Notes under the pieces: model-generated
Told to the model about the DNA's origin: nothing
Seen by the model: only the letters and a program-made list of their open reading frames with translations
Databases searched by the model: none
Program-made: the position numbers and the translations under genes
In this document: piece by piece, positions 34,787-43,501 of the stretch
Layout: each line of letters opens with the position of its first letter
Numbering within the stretch: the stretch's first letter is position 1
Origin: Sphingomonas sp. 8AM
GTDB taxonomy: Bacteria; Pseudomonadota; Alphaproteobacteria; Sphingomonadales; Sphingomonadaceae
DNA: 64,000 nucleotides
Direction: 5' to 3'
Assembly: GCF_902506455.1 (NCBI RefSeq)
Contig: NZ_LR733844.1
Span: 1,913,160-1,977,159 of the forward strand

Positions 34787-35398
34787 TCAGGGCGCGCGGC
34801 GCGCGCTGGTGACGCGGATCGCGGGCGCGAGCATCTGCCCCTTCATCGCGCCTTCACCCAGCGTCGGTGAGGTGGGGGCGAGCAGGATCCTGCGGATCAC
34901 GTCCATCCCCTCCAGCACGCGCCCGAACGCGGCAAAGCCGGGCTGGCCGTCCCTGGCGTCCATCGAGGTCAGGTCGCCGACCACCACGAAGAAGTCGCCG
35001 GTCGCGGTGTTGGGCGCTGCCATCGCCATCGAGATCGTGCCGTCGGTGTGGCTGAGGCCGGTCTGCGTGGTCGGCTCGAACTTGATCGGTGGCAGGGTAC
35101 GTTTGGCGTCGTTGCGCGTCCCGAACTGGACGATCCCGTAGCCGTCCGCGACCTTCACCGCGCGATAGAAGGACACGCCGTCCAGCTTCTTGCCGTCGAC
35201 ATATTTCAGGAAGTTGGCGGCGGTGATCGGCGCAGCCTTGCTGTCGACTCCGATCACGATCGGCCCGGCGTCGGTGGTCAGCACGACGCGGCTGAGCATC
35301 GTTGCGACAGGCGCGGTCGCCGCTGCCGACGGTGCGACCGGGGCGGCGGGGGCCTCTTGCGGTGCAGCGAGTGCGAGCGCGACGAGTGCCGCGATCAT
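34787..35398 (-). CDS. Exported cyclophilin-type peptidyl-prolyl isomerase
   Basis: A 203-aa protein with an N-terminal hydrophobic signal (MIAALVALALAAPQEAPAAP) and an Ala/Pro linker. The cyclophilin domain has ITAANFLKYVDGKKLDGVSFYRAV, GTISMAMAAPNTATGDFFVV and GFAAFGRVLEGMDVI. Several canonical active-site residues differ (the FHR motif reads FYR), so activity may be low. It overlaps the preceding gene by 4 bp (ATGA), which decides the start at 35398. It is presumably periplasmic. Confidence 0.88.
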   Translation of the reverse strand: MIAALVALALAAPQEAPAAPVAPSAAATAPVATMLSRVVLTTDAGPIVIGVDSKAAPITAANFLKYVDGKKLDGVSFYRAVKVADGYGIVQFGTRNDAKRTLPPIKFEPTTQTGLSHTDGTISMAMAAPNTATGDFFVVVGDLTSMDARDGQPGFAAFGRVLEGMDVIRRILLAPTSPTLGEGAMKGQMLAPAIRVTSARRAP

Positions 35399-35916
35399 GC
35401 CGCACCCTCCGGTGCGGGCGCGATCAGCACCGGCAGCGTGTTCGTCGCCGCGCCGGTCAGTTGCAGGACGTAGCGTCCGGGGGCGAGGCGGTAATCGACG
35501 ATCTTGCGGATGCCGCTGCATGCCGGACCGTGGCCCTGCGCCGTGGCGGGCAAGGGACGTCCGCCACGCACCACCTCGATCCACGCCGGTCCGCCCAACG
35601 CGATCCGGTAGGTGCCGGGACGGGTTACCTGGAACAATGCGACGCCGGCATTGGTCCCGGTGCCGAGATCACGCGTCGGCGGCGCGGCCGGGGCGAGCCG
35701 GTCGAGCGGCACCAGCCGCAGCTCGGCGGCGCGCCCGACTGCGAGCACCGGCGCATGGCGCGTGGCTGCCCCGGCCTCCAGCGCGACCCGCGTGCTCCAG
35801 CCTTCAAAGCCGACCGGCAAAGCGGGGCGCAGCGCGTTGCACGACGGCTCGGGCGCGGGCAGGTCCTGCGCGGAGAAGGGTGCTGACGCGAGCAGCAGGG
35901 ACAAGGCGAACGACAT
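35395..35916 (-). CDS. Exported protein of unknown function, 173 aa
   Basis: Has a signal peptide (MSFALSLLLASAPFSAQD) and a beta-rich mature part with two Cys that could form a disulfide (PSCNAL and GPACSGI). The C-terminal half (ALFQVTRPGTYRIALGGPAW and DYRLAPGRYVLQLTG) has the feel of a small beta-sandwich that could bind a partner or ligand. No family is recognised. It is translationally coupled to the cyclophilin gene, suggesting a shared envelope role. Confidence 0.7.
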   Translation of the reverse strand: MSFALSLLLASAPFSAQDLPAPEPSCNALRPALPVGFEGWSTRVALEAGAATRHAPVLAVGRAAELRLVPLDRLAPAAPPTRDLGTGTNAGVALFQVTRPGTYRIALGGPAWIEVVRGGRPLPATAQGHGPACSGIRKIVDYRLAPGRYVLQLTGAATNTLPVLIAPAPEGAA

Positions 35917-36061
35917 TTACGGGCTCCAGGGTACCCGTGCTCCATACCCGCCCCGGACCGTCGCCACCAGCCCGGTGATCGACCGACGGCGGCAACCAAC
36001 CACCGGCTTGCCGTGTTCAGGCCGAAGGTGCAGCCTGACCCGCTTCAAAGGGAGAGCAACG

Positions 36062-36400
36062 ATGACCGATCAACACAACGACATGGGCCGCGCAGCCGCC
36101 GATGCGGCGCAGCAGGCGACCGACCGCCTGCGCGCTTCGGGACAGCACATGATGGAAAGCGGCCAGACGATCAGCACCAAGATCCTCGATCAGGTCGAAG
36201 CCAATACGCAGGAGGCTTTTTCCGCGATGCGCGCCGCCGCGCAGGCCAAGGACCTGTCGCAGGTGATGCAGATCCAGAGCGATTTCCTGCGCACGCAGAG
36301 CCAGCGCTCGATGGAGCAGGCGCGCGAGATCGGCCAGCTCATCATGCAGTTCGGCCGTGCGGCGGTGGCGCCCGGCAGCGGGAATGACTCCAACGCCTGA
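36062..36400 (+). CDS. Phasin-family protein
   Basis: A 112-aa, almost wholly helical protein with the phasin_2 pattern (TKILDQVEANTQEAFSAMRA, then SDFLRTQSQRSMEQAREIGQ). Phasins coat polyhydroxyalkanoate granules, although small members without PHA genes nearby often have other or unknown roles. The ATG at 36062 has AAAGGGAGAG upstream; a 150-codon longer frame is non-coding. No PHA synthase is visible in the window. Confidence 0.85.
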   Translation: MTDQHNDMGRAAADAAQQATDRLRASGQHMMESGQTISTKILDQVEANTQEAFSAMRAAAQAKDLSQVMQIQSDFLRTQSQRSMEQAREIGQLIMQFGRAAVAPGSGNDSNA

Positions 36401-36407
36401 CATTTTC

Positions 36408-36489
36408 GTCATCCCGGACAAGATCCGGGATCCCGCTTTTCGCGACGGAAAAGGGAGGAGCGGGGTCCCGGATCAAGTCCGGGACGACG
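36408..36489. repeat. Palindromic intergenic repeat (family C)
   Basis: GTCATCCCGGACAAGATCCG at the left and GATCAAGTCCGGGACGAC at the right form the outer stem, with a CCCGC...GCGGG inner stem. It fills the convergent junction between the phasin gene and the RND operon. Confidence 0.88.
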
Positions 36490-36497
36490 AACAAGGG

Positions 36498-38072
36498 TCA
36501 GCCACCCACCGGCCGCGGGCCCTGATCGGTCACGTCGAGCAGCGAGTCCCCGCCCAGCGTGCGGTACAGCGTCACCAGATTGGTCGCGCGCACCAGTTGC
36601 GTCGCCACCAGCGTACGTTGCGCTGAATACAGCTGCCGCTGCGCGTCGAGCGACGTCAGATAGGTGTCGATCCCGCCGCGATAGCGCGCGTTGGTCAGGT
36701 TCAGCGTGTCGACCGCCGCGGTATAGAAACGCTGGTTGGCGGCGAGCTGTTCGGTGATCGTCCCGCGCCGCGCGAGCGCGTCGGACACTTCGCGGAACGC
36801 GCTCTGGATCGTCAGCTCGTAATTGGCAAGCGCGGCGTCGCGCTGCGCTACGCTATAGTCGACGTTCGCGCGTCCCGCGCCGGCGCGGAAGATCGGGTAG
36901 CTGGCGTTGGGCGCTACCGACCAGTTGAACGCATCGCCCGAGAACAGGGTGCGCAGCGCAGTGCTCGCGAACCCGACCAGCCCGGTCAGCGAGATGCGCG
37001 GGAACAGCGCCGCGCGCGCCGCGCCGATCTCGGCATTGTAGGCGCGCAGCGAATATTCGGCCTGCACGACGTCGGGGCGGCGCAGCAGCACGCCCGAGTC
37101 GATCCCGGCGGGCAGCTCGCCGATCGTTTGCGCGGCCTGCTCGATCCCGGCCGGCAGCTGCGCGGCGTCGATCGGCGCGCCAACCAGCAGTTGCAGCGCA
37201 TTGACGTCCTGCGCCAGCGCGGTGCGCTGTTCGGCGAGGTCGGCCTCGGCAGTGGCGAGGATCTGTTCGGCCTGCCGCACGTCGGTGCGCGGCGAGACGC
37301 CGCCCTGACGGCGCGCATCGGTCAGCCGCACGCTGGCGCGTGCCGCGACCGCGGTCTGTTCGGCGACGGTCAGCAGGCTCTTGTCGGCAGCATAGTTGAG
37401 CCACGCGCTGGCGATGTCGCCGATCAGCGTCAGCCGCGTCGCGCGTGCCGCCGCCTCCTGCGCGAAATAGCGCGACAGCGCCGCACCGGTCAGCGAGCGG
37501 ACCCGCCCGAACAGGTCGATCTCGAACGCGGTAACGCCGAGCTGCGCCTGGAAGGTGCTGTTCGATCCGGACACGATCGTCGTTCCGCCGGCGCCGGTGC
37601 CCGTTCCGCCCGTTCCCGTTCCGGTGCCACCGGTGCCGGTCCCACCCGTCCCGGTGCCGCCGGTGCCGCCGCTGCCGCCGCTGCCGGTGCCGGTCCCGCC
37701 GGCGTTGACCCCGGTGTTCACGCCCGAGCGGCTGCTCTGGCGATAGCTATAGGCGCCGGTGGCATTGAGCTGCGGGAACAGGTCGGCGCGCTGGACGCGA
37801 TATTGCGCGCGCGTCGCCTCGATGTTGGCGACCGCGATCCGCAGATCGCGATTGTTGACCAGCGCCTGCTCGATCAGCGCCTGCAACCGTGTGTCGCGGA
37901 AAATGTCGCGATAGGTGACGCTTGGGAGCGCAGCCTCGCTCTGCCGCAGATAGGCGTCGCCGATCGGCCAGGAGGTCGGCACCGGCGGGGCAGGGCGGAC
38001 ATAGCTGGGCGCAAGCGAACAGCCCGCCAGCGCGACTGTCGCGGTCAGGGTAGCGAATCGGCGAAACATCAT
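36498..38072 (-). CDS. RND efflux outer-membrane channel lipoprotein (NodT/OprM family) with Gly-Thr repeat loop
   Basis: Trimeric outer-membrane exit duct of a tripartite pump, 524 aa. The lipoprotein signal ends VALAGC, and the TolC-like repeats start DTRLQALIEQALVNNRDLRI. Between the first two predicted barrel strands (NATGAYSYRQ and FQAQLGVTAFEIDLFG) is an insert of nearly pure Gly and Thr, about residues 122-167. In OprM-like proteins this loop faces outside the cell. The gene overlaps the pump permease gene by 4 bp and ends the operon. Confidence 0.94.
   Translation of the reverse strand: MMFRRFATLTATVALAGCSLAPSYVRPAPPVPTSWPIGDAYLRQSEAALPSVTYRDIFRDTRLQALIEQALVNNRDLRIAVANIEATRAQYRVQRADLFPQLNATGAYSYRQSSRSGVNTGVNAGGTGTGSGGSGGTGGTGTGGTGTGGTGTGTGGTGTGAGGTTIVSGSNSTFQAQLGVTAFEIDLFGRVRSLTGAALSRYFAQEAAARATRLTLIGDIASAWLNYAADKSLLTVAEQTAVAARASVRLTDARRQGGVSPRTDVRQAEQILATAEADLAEQRTALAQDVNALQLLVGAPIDAAQLPAGIEQAAQTIGELPAGIDSGVLLRRPDVVQAEYSLRAYNAEIGAARAALFPRISLTGLVGFASTALRTLFSGDAFNWSVAPNASYPIFRAGAGRANVDYSVAQRDAALANYELTIQSAFREVSDALARRGTITEQLAANQRFYTAAVDTLNLTNARYRGGIDTYLTSLDAQRQLYSAQRTLVATQLVRATNLVTLYRTLGGDSLLDVTDQGPRPVGG
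37572..37710 (-). repeat. In-frame simple-sequence (Gly-Thr) repeat within the outer-membrane channel gene
   Basis: About 140 bp of imperfect tandem GGNACN/GGN units (appearing on the plus strand as runs of CCGGTGCCG and GTTCCG) encode the Gly-Thr-rich external loop. All steps are multiples of three. Confidence 0.8.
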
Positions 38073-41000
38073 GCCCCCCCCGGCGCGGGGAGCGCCGGCC
38101 TGTCGATCGGACGCGGCAATTGCTTCGGCGCGTCGGGTGCCGCGTGGCCGCTGTGGTCGTGCGGGCCGTCGTCGTCGGGGCCCGGCTCTGAACTGGGATC
38201 GGCACCGCGGCGCAGTCCCTTCCAGCCGTCACGGAAGCCGCGGCGCACCAGCACGAAGAACAACGGGATGTAGAAGATCGCCAGCACCGTGGCGGTGATC
38301 ATCCCGCCGATCACCGACGTGCCGATCGCGATGCGGCTGTTCGCACCCGCGCCGGTCGAGATCGCCAGCGGCAGCACGCCGAAGATGAAGGCGAGGCTGG
38401 TCATCAGGATCGGCCGCAGCCGGATGCGCGCCGCCGACAGCGCGGCGTCGATGACGCGCTTGCCCTTCTTCTCCTCCTGCTCGGCGAATTCGATCATCAG
38501 GATCGCGTTCTTCGCCGCCAGCCCCATCGTCGTCAGCAGCCCGATCTGGAGATAGACGTCGTTGACCAGCCCGCGCAGCGTCGTGAACAGGATCGCGCCG
38601 ATCAGCCCGAGCGGGATCACCAGCAACACCGCGAACGGGATCGACCAGCTTTCGTATAGCGCCGCAAGGCACAGGAAGACGACGAGGATCGACAGTCCGT
38701 ACAGCAACGGCGCCTGACCCGACGACAGCCGCTCCTGAAACGACAGCCCCGCCCATGACACGCTGGTGCCCGGCACCTGTCCGGCCAGTTCCTCGATCCG
38801 CGTCATCGCGTCACCCGAGCTTTTGCCCGCGGCGGCGGCACCCTGGAATTCATAGGACGGGATGCCGTTGAAGCGCGACAGCGTCACCGGGGCCTGGCTC
38901 CACCCGATCTGCGAGAACGCCGCGAACGGTACCATCTGCCCGTTCGATCCGCGCACGAACCACTGGTTCAGATCGGTCGGCGCGGCGCGATACGGCGCGT
39001 CGCCCTGCACGAACACGCGCTTGACGCGCCCGCGGTCGACGAAGTCGTTGACGTAGCGGCCACCCCAGGCGGTCGACAGCGTCGTGTTGACGTCGGCCTG
39101 CGTCAGCCCCAGCGCCGCGAGCTTCTGCTGGTCGATGTCGATCTTCAGCGTCGGCGTATCCGGCAATTCGGTCAGCCGCACCGAGGCGAGCGCGGGATCG
39201 GCGTTGGCCGCCGCGAGCAATTTGTCCTTTGCGGCGCCGAATTCCTCCTGCGTTAGCCCGCCGGAGTTCTGCAATTCCATCGTGAAGCCGTTCGACTGGC
39301 CCAGCCCGCGCACCGCCGGCGGCACCAGCGCGAAGACGCGTGCGTCGCGCAAGCCGCGGAACGCCGCCGAGGCACGCGCCACGATCGAATCCGCGGTGTT
39401 CTCCTTGCCCTCGCGCTTGTCCCACGGCGCGAGGTTGACGAAGCCCTGACCGGTGTTCTGTCCGCTCGCGCCACCACCGCCGCCGCCGCTGACCGTGAAC
39501 ATCGTAACGACGTTCTTGCCCTCGCTGGTCGCCAGATAATCCTCGACCTTGTGCTGCACCTCTTCGGTGCGCGAACGGGTGGCACCGGCGGGAAGCTGAA
39601 ATTGCACCAGCGCCGATCCCTGATCCTCGGTCGGCAGGAAGCCGGTCGGCATCCGCAGGAACAGCACCGCCAGTAGCGCGACCGTCAGCAGATAGATCAG
39701 CAGGAACAGCGCCTTGCGATCGATCACGCGCCGCACGCCCGCGACATAGCGCGCCACGCCGCGATCGAACGTATTGTTGAACCCGTCGCGCGCGCGCTCC
39801 AGCCCGTGCGCGACGCGCGGGTATTTGCGGCCGATCCAGCTTTCCTCGATCGGATCGCCATGCTGGTCGTGCGTCTGCTTGAGCAACGTCGCGGTCAGCG
39901 CAGGCGACAGGATGACCGCCACCAGCACCGACAGGATCATCGCCGAGACGATCGTCAGCGAGAATTGCCGATAGATCACGCCGGTCGATCCGCCGAAGAA
40001 CGCCATCGGCATGAACACCGCCGACAGCACCAGCGCGATCGCGACGAGGGCGACCGTGATCTCCTTCATCGACTCGATCGTCGCCTCGCGCGGGGTCATG
40101 CCGGGGTTTTCCTCCAGCAAGCGCTCGACATTCTCGACGACGACGATCGCGTCGTCGACCAGCAGCCCGATCGCCAGCACCAGCCCGAACAAGGTCAGCG
40201 TGTTGATCGAGAAGCCCGCGACATAGAAGACCGCGAACGTGCCGAGCAGCACCACCGGCACCGCGATCGCCGGCACCAGCGTCGCGCGCCAGCTTTGCAG
40301 GAACACGAACATGACGATGACGACGAGGATGATCGCCTCGATCAGCGTCTTGACCACTTCCTCGATCGACAGCTTGATGAAGTCGGTGGTGTCGTTGGCG
40401 AAGGCATAGGTGACGCCGGGCGGGAACGCTTTCGACGCCTGCTCGACCTGTGCCTTGACCAGCTCGGCGGTCTTGAGCGCGTCGGCGCCCGGCGCCAGCA
40501 GCACCGCGATGCCCGCGCCGGGGTGGCGGTTGACGCGGCTGAATGCGTTGTAGCTCTCCGCCCCCAGTTCGATCCGCCCGATATCGGCGAGGCGGACGGT
40601 GCCGCCGTCCTGCTCGGTCTTGAGGATGATCTTGGCGAACTGATCGGGGGACTGGAGCCGCGACTGCGCGGTGACGACCGCGTTGAGCATCTGGGTCGAC
40701 GGGCTCGGCTGACCGCCGATCTCGCCCGCCGCCACTTCGGTATTCTGGTTCTGGATCGCGGTGATGACGTCGCCGGGCATCAGCTGGTAGCTGTTGAGCT
40801 TCGCCGGATCGAGCCAGATCCGCATCGCATATTGCGAGCCGAAGACGTTGGTGTCGCCGACGCCCTTGGTGCGGCCGAGCGGGTCCTGCAGGTTGCTGAC
40901 CAGAAAGTCGGAGACGTCCTGATTGGTCAGCTTGTCGGTCGTGTCATAGACGCCGACGATCAACAGGAAGTCGGGGTTCGACTTGCGGACCACCAGCCCC

Positions 41001-41374
41001 TGCTGCTGCACCTGTTGCGGCAGGCGGCTCAGCGATTGCTGGACCTGATTCTGGACCTGCACCTGCGCGATGTCGGGATCGGTGCCCTTGTCGAAGGTGG
41101 CGGTGATCGTCACCGACCCGCGGCTCGACGAACTCGACTGGAAATACAGCAGGCCGTCGATGCCGGTCAGCTGTTGCTCGATGACCTGCGTGACGCTGTT
41201 CTGGATCGTCTGCGCGTTCGCGCCGGGGAAGGTGGCGCGGATCGAGACCTGCGGCGGCGCGACGTCGGGATATTGCGCGATCGGCAGCGACAGGATCGCA
41301 CCGACCCCCGCCAGCATGACGATGATGGCCAGCACCCATGCGAAGATGGGGCGGTCGATAAAGATGCGGGACAT
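38069..41374 (-). CDS. RND multidrug efflux permease (AcrB/HAE1 family)
   Basis: Proton-driven inner-membrane pump, 1101 aa, of usual length plus a roughly 50-aa hydrophilic C-terminal tail rich in Asp and His. The N-terminus MSRIFIDRPIFAWVLAIIVM is the classic HAE1 start. GLLVDDAIVVVENVERLLEE in TM4 carries the proton-relay Asp pair. Further signatures include FPGANAQTIQNSVTQVIEQQ and GLAAKNAILMIEFAEQ in the second half. It lies between adaptor and outer-membrane channel genes in one operon. Substrates are unknown. Confidence 0.96.
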   Translation of the reverse strand: MSRIFIDRPIFAWVLAIIVMLAGVGAILSLPIAQYPDVAPPQVSIRATFPGANAQTIQNSVTQVIEQQLTGIDGLLYFQSSSSSRGSVTITATFDKGTDPDIAQVQVQNQVQQSLSRLPQQVQQQGLVVRKSNPDFLLIVGVYDTTDKLTNQDVSDFLVSNLQDPLGRTKGVGDTNVFGSQYAMRIWLDPAKLNSYQLMPGDVITAIQNQNTEVAAGEIGGQPSPSTQMLNAVVTAQSRLQSPDQFAKIILKTEQDGGTVRLADIGRIELGAESYNAFSRVNRHPGAGIAVLLAPGADALKTAELVKAQVEQASKAFPPGVTYAFANDTTDFIKLSIEEVVKTLIEAIILVVIVMFVFLQSWRATLVPAIAVPVVLLGTFAVFYVAGFSINTLTLFGLVLAIGLLVDDAIVVVENVERLLEENPGMTPREATIESMKEITVALVAIALVLSAVFMPMAFFGGSTGVIYRQFSLTIVSAMILSVLVAVILSPALTATLLKQTHDQHGDPIEESWIGRKYPRVAHGLERARDGFNNTFDRGVARYVAGVRRVIDRKALFLLIYLLTVALLAVLFLRMPTGFLPTEDQGSALVQFQLPAGATRSRTEEVQHKVEDYLATSEGKNVVTMFTVSGGGGGGASGQNTGQGFVNLAPWDKREGKENTADSIVARASAAFRGLRDARVFALVPPAVRGLGQSNGFTMELQNSGGLTQEEFGAAKDKLLAAANADPALASVRLTELPDTPTLKIDIDQQKLAALGLTQADVNTTLSTAWGGRYVNDFVDRGRVKRVFVQGDAPYRAAPTDLNQWFVRGSNGQMVPFAAFSQIGWSQAPVTLSRFNGIPSYEFQGAAAAGKSSGDAMTRIEELAGQVPGTSVSWAGLSFQERLSSGQAPLLYGLSILVVFLCLAALYESWSIPFAVLLVIPLGLIGAILFTTLRGLVNDVYLQIGLLTTMGLAAKNAILMIEFAEQEEKKGKRVIDAALSAARIRLRPILMTSLAFIFGVLPLAISTGAGANSRIAIGTSVIGGMITATVLAIFYIPLFFVLVRRGFRDGWKGLRRGADPSSEPGPDDDGPHDHSGHAAPDAPKQLPRPIDRPALPAPGGA

Positions 41375-41380
41375 GCCGGC

Positions 41381-42646
41381 TTAGCCCGCCTTGCCCCGGC
41401 CACTTTGACCGCTACCGCCACCGGATTGTTTCTTCATTTCCTCAGGCGAGGGGGCCTTGACCGGTTGCGGCGCATTGGCGGGCACCGCGCGGATCTGTGC
41501 GCCGGGGCGCAGGTTGGCGAGGCCCTGCGTGATGATCTTCTCGCCGGGCTTCAGCCCGTCGGTGACCACCCAATAGGCACCCTGCGTGCGGTCGGCCTTG
41601 ACGTTGCGCTGCTCGGCCTTGCCGTTCGCGCCGACCACGAACAAGGTCGCGTTGCCCTTGGCATCGCGGCTGATCGCGGGTTGCGGCACGAGGAAAGCGT
41701 TCTTCAGAATCGACTGCGCGAACTCGGCACGTACGAACATGCCCGGCAACAGCAAACCCTGCGGGTTCGGGAAGCGCGCCCGCAGCGTGACCGTGCCGGT
41801 GCTCTGGTCGACGACGACCTCGGCGAACTCGACCGTGCCCTTGATCCCGTAATCGCTGCCGTCCTCCAGCTTGAGTGTCACCTCGGCGCGCGCCGGGGCG
41901 GCACCACCCGCCGCGAGCGCGCGGCGCAATGCGAGCAGGTTGGTGCTCGATTGCTGGATATCGACGAACATCGGATCGAGCTGCTGGATCGTCGCGAGCG
42001 GATCGGCCTGCGTCGCGCTGACCAAGGCGCCGACCGTGAATAGCGAGCGTCCGATCCGCCCGGTGATCGGCGCAGGGACGGTCGTGAAGCGCAGGTTGAC
42101 GCGCGCGCTGTCGAGCTGCGCGCTGTTGACGCCGATCTGCGCCGAGGCCTGCCGCTGCTGCGCGACGGCGTCGGTATAATCCTGCGCGCTGATCGCTTCC
42201 ATCTCGGCGAGCGGCTTGTAGCGGTCGGCGCGGATCTTGGCGGCGGCGAACGTCGCCTGCGCGTTGGCGACATTGGCCTGCGCCTGATTGGCGGCGGCGC
42301 GATAGAGCGACGGGTCGATCTGATAGAGCGGCTGGCCGCGCTTCACCAGCGCACCCTCCGTGAAGAAGCGCTTCTGGATCACGCCGGTGATTTGCGGCCG
42401 GACCTGCGAGCTTTCGTAGGCGACGGTCCGGCCGGGCAGTTCGCTGATCGTCGGCACCGCGGTCGGCTGCACCACGACATAGCCGACCGTGGTCGGTCCG
42501 CCGCCGCCGGGGCCGCCTGCGCCGCTTTTGCCCTTGGCCTGTCCGCTGTCGCTGCCACCGCTACAGGCGGACAGGGCAAGCGCTGCCGCAAGGCTCGCCA
42601 GCCCGGCCGCAGCGCGCATCCGCCGTACCGTCAAATTTCTTGTCAC
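41381..42646 (-). CDS. RND efflux periplasmic adaptor (membrane fusion lipoprotein)
   Basis: Couples the pump to the outer-membrane channel, 421 aa. The signal has lipobox LSAC. It is followed by a Gly-rich linker, a barrel-sandwich domain (QVRPQITGVIQKRFFTEGAL), an alpha-helical hairpin (NQAQANVANAQATFAAAKIR) and a beta-barrel domain. The frame can start at GTG 42646 or ATG 42619; both leave a usable lipoprotein signal. It is the first gene of the three-gene operon, with no adjacent regulator gene. Confidence 0.94.
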   Translation of the reverse strand: MTRNLTVRRMRAAAGLASLAAALALSACSGGSDSGQAKGKSGAGGPGGGGPTTVGYVVVQPTAVPTISELPGRTVAYESSQVRPQITGVIQKRFFTEGALVKRGQPLYQIDPSLYRAAANQAQANVANAQATFAAAKIRADRYKPLAEMEAISAQDYTDAVAQQRQASAQIGVNSAQLDSARVNLRFTTVPAPITGRIGRSLFTVGALVSATQADPLATIQQLDPMFVDIQQSSTNLLALRRALAAGGAAPARAEVTLKLEDGSDYGIKGTVEFAEVVVDQSTGTVTLRARFPNPQGLLLPGMFVRAEFAQSILKNAFLVPQPAISRDAKGNATLFVVGANGKAEQRNVKADRTQGAYWVVTDGLKPGEKIITQGLANLRPGAQIRAVPANAPQPVKAPSPEEMKKQSGGGSGQSGRGKAG

Positions 42647-42698
42647 TCTGTGCCTGTCCGAACCCGAGGGTGTCCTCGGCTAAGCGCTATTTGTCGCA

Positions 42699-42722
42699 AA
42701 TGTTTCGCACCGGCGAACATTT
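42699..42722. promoter_or_regulatory. Inverted repeat upstream of the RND operon, candidate operator
   Basis: AATGTTTCGC-ACCG-GCGAACATT is an imperfect palindrome (one base slipped) about 55-75 bp before the adaptor start. Its shape suits a TetR-family repressor of the kind that often controls RND pumps, but no such regulator gene is in the window. It could instead be part of the end of the upstream crotonase gene. Confidence 0.35.
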
Positions 42723-42727
42723 ATTCG

Positions 42728-43501
42728 TCAGGTCCGTCGGAAACGTCCCGGTCGCCGCTCAGCAACCGACTTCAATCCCTCACGAAAATCGTCGGTTTGC
42801 ATCAGCCGGTCCTGCTCGGCGCGCTCATGCTCGGTCCGCTCGCGCACCGCCTCGGCCAGCCCCGCGCGCAGTGTCGCGCGCGTCGCCTCGACCGCGAGTG
42901 GCGCATTGGCGGCGATCTCGACGGCCAACGCCTGCGCCGCCACAAGCGCGTCGGGCGCGATCTGGTCGACGAGCCCGTAGCGGAGTGCCTCGTCCGCCTT
43001 CACGCGCCGTCCGGTCAGCAGCATCAGGCTGGCGTGCTGTCCGCCGATCACGCGCGGCAGGGTCAGGCTGATTCCGAACCCTGCATGGAAGCCGAGCGTC
43101 ACGAAATTGGCCGAGAACTTCGCCTCGGGCGCGGCGACGCGAAAGTCGGCGACCAGTGCGAGCCCCAACCCGGCACCGACCGCCGCGCCCTGGATCGCCG
43201 CGACGATCGGCTTCTTCGCCGAAAACAGCCGCACCGCCCCGCGATACAGCGCCGGCGTCTCGCTCTCGCCCTGCTCGTCGACCAGCGGCTTGTCGCCGGT
43301 CAGGTCCGCGCCGCCGCAGAACACGCGCCCCTCGGTCGCCAGCACTACCGCGCGCACCTCCGCATCGGTGTCCAGTTCGTCGAGGACGTCGGCGAGCGCA
43401 TGGATCAGCGCGGCATTGACGTGATTGTGCGGCGCGCGGTCGATGACGACGGTCGCGACATGGGTCGACGCGTCTCGAATGACGGACAGATGCTGCTTCA
43501 T
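42728..43501 (-). CDS. Crotonase-fold enoyl-CoA hydratase/isomerase family protein
   Basis: A 257-aa crotonase with the oxyanion-hole segments FCGGADLTGD and IQGAAVGAGLGLALVADFRV and the usual C-terminal trimerisation region. The two catalytic Glu of true enoyl-CoA hydratases are not seen: the PE position is in FSANFVTLGF and the second in GGQHASLMLLTG. It may therefore catalyse a different reaction of the superfamily. It overlaps the acyl-CoA dehydrogenase gene by 4 bp, so both act on the same acyl-CoA pathway, which is not identified. Confidence 0.88.
   Translation of the reverse strand: MKQHLSVIRDASTHVATVVIDRAPHNHVNAALIHALADVLDELDTDAEVRAVVLATEGRVFCGGADLTGDKPLVDEQGESETPALYRGAVRLFSAKKPIVAAIQGAAVGAGLGLALVADFRVAAPEAKFSANFVTLGFHAGFGISLTLPRVIGGQHASLMLLTGRRVKADEALRYGLVDQIAPDALVAAQALAVEIAANAPLAVEATRATLRAGLAEAVRERTEHERAEQDRLMQTDDFREGLKSVAERRPGRFRRT

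Noticed and set aside
39806..42043. A 745-codon plus-strand frame opposite the RND genes
   Set aside because: It encodes Arg/Asp/Gln-rich nonsense antiphase to the efflux permease and adaptor, whose motifs are unmistakable.
42699..42722. Reading the inverted repeat as an intrinsic terminator of the crotonase gene
   Set aside because: The stem is AT-containing, imperfect, and not followed by a T-run on the minus strand; an operator is more plausible.
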